Shown here: piece after piece, positions 33,511 through 46,758 of the stretch | How positions within the stretch are numbered: the first letter of the stretch is position 1 | Layout of the letters: every line of letters starts with the position of its first letter | Assembly (NCBI GenBank): GCA_009733575.1 | Contig: ML769392.1 | Location: 522,653 to 586,652, forward strand | Reading direction: 5' to 3' | Length of the DNA stretch: 64,000 nt | Origin: Gymnopus androsaceus JB14 | Taxonomy: Eukaryota > Basidiomycota > Agaricomycetes > Agaricales > Omphalotaceae | Translations under genes and position numbers: made by a program | The notes under the pieces: model-generated | What the model was told of the DNA's origin: nothing | The model's input: the letters and a program-made list of their open reading frames with translations, nothing else | The model's database searches: none

Positions 33511-33635
33511 CTGCTTTTCAGCCTGCTTTTCAGCCTGCTTTTCAGCCTGCTTTTCAGCCTGCTTTTCAGCCTGCTTTTCAGCCTGCTTTTCAGCCTGCTT
33601 TTCAGCCTGCTTTTCAGCCTGCTTTTCAGCCTGAA
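33511..33635. repeat. 12-bp minisatellite CTGCTTTTCAGC, about 10 copies
   Basis: Perfect head-to-tail copies. In one frame they would read PAFQ repeats and in another FSLL; no gene context supports translation. Confidence 0.95.
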
Positions 33636-33692
33636 CTTCAAGGCGCTCATCCTCTTCTCTTTAATAAATAATAAATCAAGTGCCTACTTAAG

Positions 33693-33931
33693 TCAATCCG
33701 ACATACAGAGCTTAAGGTCAAATATACTTGATTCATGTTGAAACCTTGTTCTTACTTTCTTGCAGCAGTCATTTCGATCGCGTCCTTCAATTGAAAATGA
33801 CAAGTCACAAAACAAAATCATCCTCCAAGAAGTGGTTAGAATTAGAGCGACGTTTAGGTGATGAGGAAGTGGCAGAGATGGTGAAGCAAAAGGCCGTCGA
33901 GTGGACCCAGAAATCTAATACTTTGTCATGA
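33693..33931 (+). pseudogene. orphan copy of the last RRP5 exon
   Basis: It repeats the RRP5 end ([31 protein letters not shown], stop) including the preceding intron, but no upstream RRP5 sequence. It is part of duplication copy B. Confidence 0.85.
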
Positions 33932-35225
33932 TTATGCGTTTTAATCGACATTGCAGCAGCTACAGCTACTCATAGAATATATACGGAGATAACATCAAAG
34001 AAAGCACGAAAGTAAAATAAAGTGATGCGAATGAAAATCCAAGGAATGTAGACAGTCATGGAGTCAGTCGAAATACTCTGGGTATAGCGGTAGATACAGC
34101 GGAGGAAAGTGGAGGATGTCATGAACGGATGGGCTCTGGATCGAAATCGCTGAGTGGGCGCCGATTGCTCATTGAGGACGCGGCGAGTTGCCTCTGCCAG
34201 TCGTCGAGTTCACTTGAGAGGTGCTCAAACGCCAGAGCATTTTCTGAGCTCGAGGCGCTTGCGCGTCGGCCAGATATAGCGGATATTGGACGCTGTCCAA
34301 AGGTAGGCTCCTCGAGGAGGAGATTTATCTTGTGAGAAAGCTGTTCGTTGTCTCGCCGCAACGTAGTGTTTTCGTTGCTTAGTTTTTCCAAAAGAGTTTC
34401 CTCTCGACCTCCTCTAGCGATCATTAACGATGACTGCAAACGCTCGACTTCGAGTTGTAGATCTTCTGCCTGAGTAAGGCGATCGTCAGACTCTCGCTGT
34501 GAAGCGACGAGGTTGTCCCGCAGACTTTCAAGCTCATTCTCCAAAGAATCGAGCCTTGCATTGAGGTCGGTGTTCTCTGCCTGGGTCCGTAGCAGTTGCC
34601 TTTGAGCTTCCATGACCTGGGTGCGCATGGCTTCGTTACCGTCATCGGATGAGGGGGTGGCGCGACCGTTGACGCGAGGTTTACCAGCACGTACGGCATC
34701 CAACTCGGCCTGTAGTGCAGTGTTGGCATTTTTTTGTTTCGTCAATTCTTCTCGCATTCGTCGCATCATTTTTTCAGTACCCCTGTGAAATGAAAGTGTG
34801 AAATTGCGAGGGAGATGTTTTTGACAATTGCCACTTACTTGACATAATGAACTGCGAGCTGGTAATCCTCCTCCATGGTCTGCATCCTCGCTTTGTAGAC
34901 TCGCTCTGTGTCTTCCAGTTTCCGCTCCGCTTCCTCTGCTCGAGCTTCACTGTCACCTGAAGACTCCCCGGATAAGGGCCTCGCTGATCTCGCTCGTTCC
35001 AGTTGCTTCGAAAGCTGGTCCACCTGGTCCTCAACTTCACGAGTCCGACGAACAGCCTTGGACAGTTCACGTTCAGTGTTCTCGTGCAAGCGTGTCCGCT
35101 CAGCCAGTTTATTTTCCAACTCTACCAGAGCTACGGGTGAAGCACCATTGCGCGACCGTGATCGTGTGGGGAGGTCCAAGTCGTCCTCGTCGACGCTGAG
35201 CCCATTTTCTGCCATGTAGTTACGA
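33693..35225. repeat. segmental duplication, copy B
   Basis: Counterpart of 26213-27625, containing the orphan RRP5 exon and the intact 3' part of the Tea1-like gene. Confidence 0.92.
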
Positions 35226-38200
35226 AGCATAGCTAGTTTGACAGTAGTTTCGGAATGCTCTTTGCCTTTGCTTTGGAGATCAGCATCTCTGTCAGCAAGA
35301 CTTTTGCGGAGTTCGCCACTATCAGTGATTGCGTTGGACAACTGAGCTCGCAGAGCGACTATTTGAGACAAAAGTGAAGACTGCTGGTTCTCGTACTCTC
35401 GGAGTCTGCGACGTTCCTCCATAGCTTGCGCCTGCGATTCCTCGACGCGCTGATTGGCATCCTTGAGCAACTGGCGTAAAGAGGCAGATTCCTCTTCAAC
35501 AGCTTCCATCCGCTCTACATGACCTCTTGTCAACCGATCTTCGTCAGAACGAAGGTCCCTATGAGAGTCAAGCAGTTCTCCAAGACTGCCCGTGGTCATG
35601 GTCCTCAAAGAATCCGCCTCTTCGCGCGACTTGGCCCACATATTTTCGACATCAGTCAGTCTCGCACGAGTAGACTCCACCTCCGATGTCCGAGCTTCAA
35701 TCTCCCCTCTTAATTCCGCCAAGTCCGCTTCCAAGGTGGTAATTCGTTCACGAGAGCGTTGGTACTGCTCATCCGCTTCCTCGGAACGAGAAGCGGCTGC
35801 TTGAAGAGCGATGCGTGCTTGATCAAGAGCACGAATATGCTGATCCTGAGAACGAGTGAGATCGTCTACCTGAGCGCGAATGGCGTCTGCTTCAGCTTGG
35901 GACTGCTGAAGGGAAGAAGTGGACGCCAGAAGTTTATCTGCATGACTGCGGAACTGTCCATCCAAAGCTGCATGGCGCTGCTGTAAATCAGAATGCTGCT
36001 GGGATATCCGTTCATGGCTTTCGTCCAGCATATCCGCCCGCTTGGAAGCTTCAGTCGCGCGGGCTTCTGCCTGTTCGTAAAGTGTCGTGTGAAGTGCGAC
36101 GGAATCACTGAGCTCGGTGAGTTTCCGGTCCTGCGACCAGCGTTCGTTCATCAACGCGGACATGTCCCTTTCCAAGTCAGCCACACGTTGACGTTCCAAA
36201 CGAAGAGCCTCCGACTCATTCGAGGACTCCAATGCAGCGATTTTGGCACGGTAGTAGGCAGCTTCTTGAGTAGCGCTGACTTTCACGCGTTCTGCATCTG
36301 CGACGTGCTCCGAGGCCTGCTTGGCTTGCTCTACCAACGCAACCTAGATAACATGTAAGGCATCACCACTGAAATGGAAATACATCAACATACCTGCATC
36401 TGCGCTCTAAACTGCTTGAACTTTAGCACCAGTTCGTTGTCAGCTGAGCTCCCATTCTCGACATCGCTCATATCACGTTCTGTGTATACGAATCCCGCCC
36501 TTGTTGCCTTACCCAACGCCTCCTTCATCCAGGCCATTTGCCGTTTCAATCCCTCAGCTTCAACTTCCTTGGCCTTGAGATCCCGGACCAAATCAGGCAG
36601 TAACGTTGCCTATTGAACCGTTACCTCTAGATCCAGATCGAACATGCCCATTCACATGGGGTGGATGGGGTGAGTTCGGGTTGTAAAAGGCATCTACGGG
36701 AGGTCCTCGATCTGTCAACAGCGGGTGAGGATCGTCCACTAGAACTGAAGACCGATGCCAGGTTGGGTGCTGGACCAGGACCGGCCACCTCCACGCCATT
36801 CGGCGAGACGGCACGTGAAGCAACGGACTGTGGACTCTTTGCTCTGGCCATCATTGATTGTTCTGGCGACATGGCGCGTTCCCGTATACCGGATATACCG
36901 GAATCAGAGGGTGGTGCGGTTTCCATTCCTTCATCGGTTGTTGCGTCGTCTTCGTCGCGTTTTGAGCGCATGGGAGCTTTGCCTTTGGTGGGACCTGTGG
37001 GGAATGGCTGAATGGCGACGCCGTTTACAGGCTTCGTCGAACGAGCGTTAGGGAGGCGATACTGCTCGGCGCATGTCTTCGGAATCCGAACCCAAAGCAG
37101 CAGGAGACATGGAGCGGCTATAGGTCCCGTTCGCAACGGATGGTGATCCCTGTTGTATTGCGGGAGAACCAGCCGATGATTTTCGGGATACATTTTGCTG
37201 CTGTGAGGGGTTACCGTTTACTTGGGCCTTGCTCGCGTCGGGGTACTTGATATGTTCTTTTGGAGCATTAGCATAACAGTCAGGAGAAGATGGAATAGAG
37301 ATACGCACTCGTATCCAAGACATGCACATAGTTTGCTTCCTCCGGTTTAGTTGGTGTGAATGATTCGCCTCCCAATACAAACACTCGAGGACCTATAGAA
37401 GCCATAGCATGTCCGGAGCGTCCGCTGGGAGCTGGTCCCATGTTTTGGAACATGTACCATCGCTGATCTACCGGCACTATTAGAATCACTATCACATAAA
37501 TGTCGAAGAGATTTACTTGATAGTTTGAAGGCAGCCAAATCACTCAAATCCTTCCCATCGACTCCTCGTCCACCAAACACATAAACGACATCGTCCACGA
37601 GGGCTGCAGCATGACCTTCTCTGGGAGCGGGGATGAAACCAATACAGGTGAGTTCGGACCATTTCCTGGTAGTCAAATCAAAGGACCAAGTATCGTTGTA
37701 ATGATATTGTCCGTCCGTTCCTCCGAAACTGGGAAAGAAAGTTTTAGTTTGGTGGGTCTCTAGGGAATAGTGGTGGCTTACATTAGAATACGGTCTCCAT
37801 GGTTTATACAAACATGGCCCGTTCGCTGAGCAGGTCTTTCCGGAGACGTTGGTTCCAGTAATTCCCATTGAGGTCGAGATCGTACTGCAGCTGCGGTCAA
37901 TTTCATCGACAGCGAGAGATTGTAGCGGTAGCTTACATGAATTGAGATCAAAAGACCATAAATCATTGAGAAACTCTCCGTCGACTTGACCACCAAAGAC
38001 TATGAATTTTGATGTGTGCGCCATAGTCACTGCATGTCCATATCGTCCAACAGGACCAGGTCCGCTAACAGCAACACGAGTCCATTCCTTGGATTCTGGA
38101 GTTTTAATGATGAGGATAAGAAATGGTGATTAAATAGATATTGATTGTCACGTCACGAAGATTCAGTAGGTAAAGTCCGTCGTCCTGTTTATCGCCCTGT

Positions 38201-38747
38201 CTCGATTTCGGATCCGTCTTGGTATCGCCTCCCCAAACAATCAAAACACTGCTGACGATAGCACTGGCATGCCCTACTCTAGGAGATGGGATCTCGCCGG
38301 CTGTCTGTATTAATGTGGCAGACGAATCGCGAGCATTGATGAGGTAGAGGTCGTTCCGAGCAGCCTCCCGAACAAGACCACCAAAAAGGTATAATTCGCC
38401 GTCCTTGGTCGCTGTGGCAGGGAGGGCATGACCGTATCGAGGAAACGGTGGAGGTGAAGGATTTGTAGGAGGAACAACTACCTGGCTTGTTCAAGTCCTT
38501 GAGGAGGGGAGGAGGTAGAACCAGACGACGAGCAGTCCATGGATAGGAAGGAGGCCTGCTGCCAGGCTGAGAAGATTGTTGTTGAGAAGGCTGCTGGCCT
38601 TGGATAGGACCAACAGAATTCTGGACTCGTTGCTGGCCGTTGCTAGCAGGGCTTCCGGACAAATTGTGTGAGGAATTAGATATATATAAAATAATAGAAA
38701 GACTCACGATTCCATAGGTATTTCATTCCTCAGATTTGAGGGAGGCG

Positions 38748-38781
<34 letters not shown>

Positions 38782-38922
38782 TTGTTGGATTGCAAAACCT
38801 GCCTCTTTAGTATTACTTGAGGACATTTGTGCAAGGGCCTGGCTGGGAGAAGTAGAAAGGGTGACGGCCGGAGCTGCCTGCGCTGGCGGAGGATGATTCT
38901 TCTTCCTGGAGAAGAAGGACAT
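34119..38922 (-). CDS. Tea1/Kel1-like Kelch-repeat cell-polarity protein
   Basis: This cell-end marker rides microtubules and helps direct polarised growth. Start is probably ATG 38922-38920 ([10 protein letters not shown]). A poly-Gln run (about 13 Gln, 38750-38787) is followed by [15 protein letters not shown] and about six Kelch repeats: [100 protein letters not shown] disordered Ser/Pro linker leads to a coiled coil of over 600 residues, with its largest exon at 34835-36337. The stop is at 34121-34119. Single-base frame breaks are needed near 38480, 37050, 36740 and 36603; the long coiled-coil exon is clean. Confidence 0.88.
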
Positions 38923-39720
38923 TCTGCGGGATCTTGTGCCTAGGATGGACGGTATGGCGAAAAAGTTGTTGTCAGAGTTCGGATGTGTTGAAATGCGCAA
39001 TTAATGAGATAAATATGCAGAAATGGACGTCGAAAATGTCGAAAATATGATAGCGAAGCAAGGAAATAATGGACAGGCCCGCCTGAGTTGGCGACCTGGA
39101 AGAAGACTGGAGAGTTTGTGTCTATTTACTGTGAGACGGTATGCGATCAATGCTGCTTGATTGGGCGCTTGTTTGCTTTGCGGCTTCCAACCCCAAGTAC
39201 TGGTATGTACACTACTATGTAGTATGTATCACAAATCTCCTGCAAATTCCATGCCAAAAAGACCAGAAATCAGCTGTACTTTTAGTTGCCATCCACCCCT
39301 GCAAAACACCGCTGGATCGTAAGGCGCTGATACGACGCCTTTCGAATATGACCATAACTTGAAATATGAGTTTATACGCCTCCAATTCGCAACAGCAGAT
39401 TAATGAAACCACTGGCAGACTCCTTGAATCTGTACGCATACTTATACATCAAATCCGACTCCCAGTGGAGCCTGGAGACATCCTAGCGGCAGCTACTAGG
39501 TGCGGATTGGCGGACTCGGAGCAGAATAGCTGCGGAACTGCTTTCGACTTGCGCGCTGCGCTCCTTTCTTGCTATTTACAACTATGCTAGCTAGTCTTCA
39601 GAACAGAGAGAAGCAAAGACTTTGACTCTGAGCCGACAATTATGCTCGGGCCACACGTGCCTAGCGCTAGCTCTGCTCCTTTTGGAGCATCGGTCCTTCC
39701 TTCTGCCACTCTTTTCCGTT
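38923..39720. other. divergent intergenic region
   Basis: About 800 bp between the Tea1-like start and the proline-rich gene. No conserved frame was seen; it probably holds both promoters. Confidence 0.5.
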
Positions 39721-42591
39721 ATGCAGCGTCGCTCAAAACTTTCCAAAACAAGATCATGGGCGGTCCCTTCTAACAATACAGTGTATATTGATGAAAATCA
39801 TCCGGCCCAGGACAATAACAATACCAGACGGGACGCCAGGGCTTCGGTGCCATTAGGTGGACGCAAATCTGGATTCTTCGCACAGTTATTCTCCTCAGCT
39901 CCTTCCTCTTCTTCTGCCAAACCGAATCCGACATCGGCTGGTCCAAGTTTTGTCAATTTAAGCCGTAAATCACCTTCGCCATCTCCATCCGCTGCTGTAC
40001 CTCACAGCATTCCTCCCAATCTATCCATTCAGAGTCTCTCACCTGATCTTCTTAATGACCCAGCTTTCTCTCCAGACCCTCATTCACATCCTCTTTTTGT
40101 AACTAATCCAGATTCACCACCAGAAGCACTTGCTCCGTCCAAGCCCTTTTCGAACCAAGGTTCGCACGGAGATATGACGGAGTCTCCTACGCAGCTTTCT
40201 TACGCGTCACGATATGGGAGCAAGTACTCTTCATCCGATTTCATGATGGGGAATGCCTCCAGCGCGCAGTTGACAGACATTACCGATTCATCCTATACTT
40301 CTTCATCCTCTCGTTCCACCGATACAGCTGGAAAACCCCCCCAGAAGAATCTCATTATCCTCGAACCTCCCCGTATGCAATCTCCTCCACCGGCCTACGA
40401 TGACCCAGGTCACAGCAGACCTGCAGCTGCTCGCCATGCATCTGTTCCCGCACTTCCAGTTTCACAGCTCCAAGCTATCGATGTTCCCCCTCGTCCAGCA
40501 ACTACCGCAAACGATTCCGATATTGCGGACCCTCGCAACCCACCTCGGCGAAACCGGGGACTTGATCCAATCGATGAGCTTGACGAGACCAACCCTTTGG
40601 GTCTCTCTCTTCATCATGGAGGGCCTTACGAGGCAATCAAGCTATCACAAAACCCGCGTCAGCCGCAGGTATGTTGTTATTCTTTTTTACATGTCACTTT
40701 CCATTGACATGAATACCCAGGTGAAATATAATCGACATGATCAGCCTATAGCTCACGGTACTACAACACGTAAGGTAACAACAACAATGTTTTTTTATCT
40801 ATTGACAATAGCAACTCATATATCTCTAGCCCATCAACAGGCAACCGTATACCGCAGATCCTACAGCCTTCATACCTTTAGGAGCACCTCTTAATCTCAC
40901 TCCTGGACAAATCCTCCCCAGAAACTTTCAACCCTATACCCAACCTCCTCCTGCTGCCCCACAGAGCCAGACTCAACCAAATCCATACAGACAGAGATCT
41001 TACCCAGAACGACCGATACAGCAGGAGCCACATTCACGACCTCCTCCACAAAATCAGCATCGACAGATACATACCGCAGAAAGCTCGATGCAGTCATCAT
41101 ATGTGCTACCACCGCAGGCACGGATGCAACAACAGATCACACATACCGCTATGGCTCCACAGCCTTCGCTGTTACCTCCCTCTCAACACCTAGAAGATGC
41201 TGACGCTCCTAGCATCTATGGAGATGAAGAAGATGCGTATGGTGGAATTGTAGACGCGTATGGCGCAATCGAGGATGAAACTCCTCAGATTTTAGCCCCG
41301 GATAACGCAGCGCCTCGCCAGCCCGAAGTAGAGCCATCGTCACATTCGAGGTTCGCTTCTGCGCAAACGCCTCAAACCTACAGCGACAGTTCCGCTGCTA
41401 TTGGAGGCGAGGATGACCCCGTTGCTCGGGCACTGTACGTTGTTAAACGAGCTCGGACACAAAGAGCTCAGAAACCATCTAAGCCTTTCAGTGGGTTCGC
41501 CGCATTTGACGAAGGTCCTTCAGCTGCCGGTTATCAGCTACCGTCGGCTCCTGATAGACGCGAGCCGTCTTCATCATCATCTAGGAATATTCCTCCCCTT
41601 CCCCCTGGAGCTTATCAACCTCCGCCAAGAACCTACGAACAGCAGGGTATACCATCAGAGCAGTCTAGAGAACCTGCTCCCCATGTTCAACACTATGCTC
41701 CAGCGGCGCCTGCAAATCACTTTGATGCAGCTTGGCATCGTCGTGCGACTAGCCTTGACCCATCTGTTGACGCGTATGGTGCACCACGACCTCGACATCG
41801 CGCAACTGACCCATCCATTGACGCGTATGGTGCACCACCACTGCGGCATCGTGCAACTGACCCTGGCGCTCAAAATTCGAATTTAACACAGACATCCAAT
41901 CGGTATATTCCTCCCAGTCTAAATCCTAACACTGGCGTCCCGCGTCGCTCGATAGAGTCGAATTCTCCTTCACAACCATATCCCACAGGTGATCTTCGCG
42001 ATCATGAGCAGCGACTCAATGCGTCTGCTCCGAGCATTCAACAGACTTTTACTTCTGCTAATGGCTGGAATGGTCCTCTCCCACGTCACATCCCTTCGAA
42101 ACTCACTATGCCCCAGCCATTGTATAACCCCAATGGTGCTCCTCCTCCTCCGTCTCGGAATGCACCGCCCCTCCGAACAACCTCGATCTCTCTTCCAGCC
42201 CCCGCAACATGGAAATAACATGACTCGGCCTCAGATTCCTCCCCAGAACTATCCTCCTAGACAACAACAGCGTGATAGCCCTGCCCCCACTCCCGAGCCT
42301 CCCAGAGTACAAGCTCAGGCTATACCTATGGCTGCTGATTCCCGCAAAGTGTTACGGAAAAAGAGCACTGCTCATCATACCAATTATGTCGCGGATGATA
42401 AACCGGCTGCAATGGTTACTCTTGATAGAGCTGATTGGTTGGCACCGAGTACCAATCACCCTCGGTCCAAGTCTGAGATGAGACCACCTCTTACCGCTGC
42501 TGTGGCTCGTGTGCCGCTGCCACCTCCGCCACCTATGCCTATGCCTCAGAAGGACAAAAAAGTGCCAAAGCGATTGAGCAAGAAGAGGTAG
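39721..42591 (+). CDS. proline/serine-rich disordered protein, conserved hypothetical
   Basis: It starts MQRRSKLSKTRSWAVP and is disordered for most of its length. The most family-like segments are NPLGLSLHHGGPYEAI and PLNLTPGQILPRNF, which recur in basidiomycete proteins of unknown role; a link to Pal1-type morphology proteins is only a guess. Introns follow NPRQPQ and TTTRK. Residues encoded near 41757-41870 repeat DPS(V/I)DAYGAP..RHRAT. The C-terminus is rich in prolines (PLPPPPPMPMP) and ends KRLSKKR. One extra base near 42190 separates the main frame from the C-terminal frame. Confidence 0.6.
41757..41870. repeat. tandem DAYGAP-coding repeat
   Basis: Two adjacent copies of a unit of about 55 bp containing GACGCGTATGGTGCACCAC, with a partial earlier echo (GATGCGTATGGTGG) near 41230. 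Confidence 0.8.
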
Positions 42592-42943
42592 TTCCTCTTT
42601 TTCTTTCATCGTTGGACGTTGTTTTTTTTATCTTGCTTATTGCGCTCTGACCTTGTCGCTTCTTGCTGTTCCGCCATCTTTTCCTTATGTATATAATGAT
42701 GTATCATCCCTAAAACACTCGTTCTCGAACTTTTTTTCTTTCTTTACGATACGTACGCTCACTACTCAGTTTTCTTGCCATATGCATATTTTTTGCTCTC
42801 ACAATCAACCATCTTTCTTTGCATACCATCTCCTCATCTCATGTATATATTTATAATGTAGTATTCCCCCTTCCCCTGTATGTACTCACTAGAATTACCC
42901 AACTAGACGGTGTCGAATTACCAATGTCATTCCACTTGCATGG
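42592..42943. other. convergent 3' gap
   Basis: T-rich sequence between two convergent genes; nothing else seen. Confidence 0.5.
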
Positions 42944-45890
42944 TTACATCCAAGCATACATCGGACGAAGATCAGAGTAATCTGGTTGCTCGTCCTTGCC
43001 ATCCAAAAGGCCGTAATAAAAGGTGGTGTCTGAGATTCCGGTAGAGGGTAAGTATACAGCTTGAGAAGGAGCACGAGCAAGAGCTAGATAGTTACCTCGT
43101 CCATCTACTTCTCGCATAGTAAATCCGTTTCCCAAGTATCCAAATCTATAGTAGCAGGTAGTATTGAGACCTCTCCATAGAACCACGAAGAAAAGGGCAC
43201 TCACCTATTCCCGGCATAACCATACTCATAATCCCAATCTTCCCAACGAGGATTTGTGAGCAGCTCGATGAAGAGCACTCGATTCCCAGGGAACATTCAC
43301 CGGACTCGCTGGACATAGTGCGATAAGTCGACTCCACAATGTTACTATTAGGACAGCAGTTGCGTACCATTAGGTCCAGGCTTAAACCAGGAGCTACACT
43401 GACCAGCCCATGCAGTACGCTTCAGATAAAGCTCACGATGCTCGTTGAAATCGTCTGCAGCCTTATCTTTGACTTTGATGGATACGATGTTTTCCGTTTG
43501 CATCTTTTTGATGATTTGCATGAAACATCGCGTCACTGTGGATGGTTGTGAAGTCGCGTATGGAGGCAGGGCTAAAGGTAGGTAGACGAACTGGCTTCTA
43601 TCATTGGCGCACCACTTCCATGGCCCGTAGGTCCTATTACGGTCTTCTTCGAAGACTGGTAAGTACAGTACGAGCAACTGACGATCAAGACGTTGCTCAC
43701 GAACATTATCAAAACCCAAGTGAACCTTCGCCACGAACACAGGACATACCCTAAACGTTTAATCAATTAGTCAAAGGAAAGACAACGGGATAGGGAACAT
43801 AAAAGTACGTGAGGACCATAGTACATAAAGTACTAGATGCGCGCTATCTGTTAGTAGATAAACAATCAAGGGATGATGTTAAACAAATCGAACGTTTGGA
43901 GTGTCCTTTATAGCTAAAGACAAGTACTATTTAATCCAACTTGTCAGTGAAGAGATCGACTAGAAACATATACTATCACGAACGAAAAGAGACTTACAGA
44001 ATCAACAGGATATTTTTTCCATCTATCCTGGACATTTATTCCATGCCGGCCAATCACTGGAAACCTTGGAATAAAGCTAGTATTGAACCCACTGCCAGTG
44101 GTGTAGTGGTAATGTAGCAGTGAGCAGTGGATACAGATACCCAAGTAAGTGAGGATACATACGTAGCGCAGACAATAGCATCCACTTCATGTTCATTGCC
44201 CTCATCGTCGATAAACCCCTTCGGCGTGATTCTCTGGAACATCTTTGTGAAAACGGTGACATTGGGTTCAAGAAGTGCTTCAAGATAGCCATTTCCGGGT
44301 GTTGGTCTTCGGCATCCGACGACAAAACTGGTTGGAACGATGGCGTCGATGAGGCGCTGGTTTCCGTTTAGACGCTGACGCATGTCTTTATTGGCAAACT
44401 ACGTGTATATATCAAAGGAGGCGGAATCAGTGCCGGTATGTGGTGTGTACAAAAGAAGACTCAGAGCAATTTTACTACTTACCTCGAGGGCTGCCTTTTG
44501 CTCAGGCGTTCCTTGTACGATGAATTTGAAACGCTCGTTGAGCTCAGACTGTCAGTGTACATGTGTAAATAATAGCGGTCAACTCGGCGGTTCATGCATA
44601 CCTCAATCATCTTTCGATATCTGAGAGCATGTCTAGGATCATCATTGTACAATTTCTTTTGCTCCTCCGTGTCTACCCAAAAGAAGAAAAAATCAATCAG
44701 CATCAACGAGCTGGGATAACGATTCCTCTGTGACGCCTACAGCAAAAATTCTTCCCCCCAGGACCCGCAAACTGCTGCGCAAACCCCGGCGTGATCCAAG
44801 TCGGTGACCGAATCCAATGATAGAGATGCTTTACTTCTGGCTGTATCGTTGCTAAAACCTGGATCCCGGAGCTGCCAGACCCAATGACAGCTACTCGCTT
44901 GTCCTTGTAATCAAAATCCGCAGGCCAGCGAGCAGTGTGGCACAGGGTGCCTTGGAAATCGTGAAGACCTAGTCGGTAATTCGTTAATGAATAATCGTGA
45001 TCACGCGCTCTGAGTCGAATTGAGCAGAGACAAAGTTTTTGTAGCACTACCTTCGATATCAGGCCATTTCCAGTCGTTTAATACACCTGTTAAATCGTAA
45101 CTTGAGCACTCGGAGCCACCATTAAGATGGGTCGAGACAAACCTCCTCCATTAATAAACACATTACATTCATCCTCGAACTGCTTTCCATCTGGACCTAC
45201 AACAGTCAGTCTCCACTTGTTGATATCTTCAGCCCAATCCGCCTTGACGACTTCATGAGAGAGGCGCATATATTTTCCGAGGTTGAACCTATAATTGTTA
45301 GTATTGGAGGTGTGGACGTCGGTCCAGGACGCTCACTTTTCGACCAGACGCTTATAATACTGGTGAATTTCTTTCGCGGTAGAATAGTACTCTGGCCAGT
45401 CTGGATTGGGACACCAGGACATCTAAGTGCGTTCAAGCCAGATAACGTTGTAATTAATTGGATGTAAATTAAAACCGTAAACTCACTTGATAATTTACTG
45501 AAGGTATATCGCATCGACATCCAGGATATCTACGTGTAAAGTGAGCCAGGGTCAGTCAAGACGAACAAGGAAAAATACGCAGAGACAAGCTCGATCGATG
45601 CTCAGTACTTACTGATTCCAAAACCAAGTTCCCCCAACATCGTTCCCCATTTCATATATCGTCAGTTCAATCTGTCCTTGTTGGACGTCGACATCATGAG
45701 CCAACGATATTCCTGATATACCGGCGCCGATGGCGATAATTTTGATGGGGTGGGTCTGACTAAGACGTTAGACATTGAAGCTCAGAGCAAGCTGAGAAAC
45801 ACGTACCGTTCCAAAACGCTGATAAGGGATACGATATCCTCTCTCATTCTCTGATGGCCACAGTGTCGAGTCGGACTCGGAGTCGGTCAT
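42944..45890 (-). CDS. type I Baeyer-Villiger flavin monooxygenase
   Basis: An FAD/NADPH enzyme that inserts oxygen next to a ketone to give an ester or lactone. Start is ATG 45890-45888 (MTDSESDSTLWPSENERG). The first Rossmann motif is IAIGAGISGISLA, then EMGNDVGGTWFWN and YPGCRCDIPS. The BVMO fingerprint FQGTLCHTARWP fits FxGxxxHxxxWP. The second Rossmann motif is VIGSGSSGIQVLATI, then IVCATGFNTSFIPRFP and GPTGHGSGAPMIEA. The stop is at 46-44 of 429xx (42946-42944). It is cut by about 12 short introns; the segment near 43640-43760 is hard to splice and may hold a break. A relic of its 5' part lies at 53424-53930. Confidence 0.88.
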
Positions 45891-46112
45891 AGTGGAAGGA
45901 AGATAAGCGACGCGACAACTTGTTGCTCATGTGCCCTCGGCTTCTTCAGTCTTGATATCGATGTAGTCCGGTGCGGTATAGGAGCTTTCGTATATTATTT
46001 TACAATTCGCCGCACATGCAGATACTCATCGAATTGATTGTCGATAGTCGTATAGCTCGTTAATTGAGGGGTGAACTTGCATATATATACAGCGAAGCGA
46101 CAGGTTACACGC

Positions 46113-46758
46113 CTATTCCGAAACGAAGATTATGGTGTCTCCCAGAGTTTCATCCTGGAGTCGTCTCCTCAATGCCTCATTAGAATGCATCAGTTTATCC
46201 AGCTCTCCCCGTATTGCTTTGTTTTCCTCTTTCAATTTAGTCATCTTTTTGAGTCGAGCCTAGTTTATAAATGAGGTGAAAGCTTCCAGGCGTGGAGCTC
46301 GGATGACTGACCTCTTCCCATCTAGCAGCGCGAAGCTGGGTTCCTAGATCTCTCTTTTCCTTCTCAAGATCTTCAAGCTCTTTCTGGAAAATTAAAGAGA
46401 AATAGGTATGATTAACAAAAGAAAAACTGCTGACAGAACCCACATCGCGAACTGCACCCACAGAGTAGGAAGGACCAAATAAACGTCCGACTCGTGGAGT
46501 GCTGGAGGAGGAGTCGACTTCGACCGTGTCGTTGTCGGAGTCTGAGGAGTGAGCTTAGCGGAGCAGCCTCGTATCAACCAAAGTTCCGAGCACTCACAAC
46601 TTTCGTTCGCCTTTTTTCTGGATGCTGTTTCGGTTGAGGGTGGTTCAAATTTCCTTTTCAGTGTAGGATGTGCTATGTAGGAGATTAAAGTTTCTTCAAC
46701 TAAACGGGCGAAACCAACGCTTAGGGCGGTAAGAACTGCTTCCCCCGAACGGATTCAT
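46113..46758 (-). CDS. small coiled-coil protein, unknown function
   Basis: Four or five short exons give MNPFGGSSSYRPKR, HPTLKRKFEPPSTET, a Ser/Asp stretch (SDNDTVEVDSSSS), RVGRLFGPSYSVGAVRDV, then a coiled coil KELEDLEKEKRDLGTQLRAA and MTKLKEENKAIRGELDKLM, ending DTIIFVSE. All junctions are in phase. A short basic patch and acidic run suggest a nuclear protein; this is a guess. Confidence 0.55.

Noticed and set aside
33384..33671. Plus-strand frame with ten PAFQ repeats
   Set aside because: It is the translation of a 12-bp minisatellite with no gene context, splice sites or motif.
34129..36358. Plus-strand frames across the Tea1 coiled coil
   Set aside because: They are antisense shadows of a long, low-stop coding exon.
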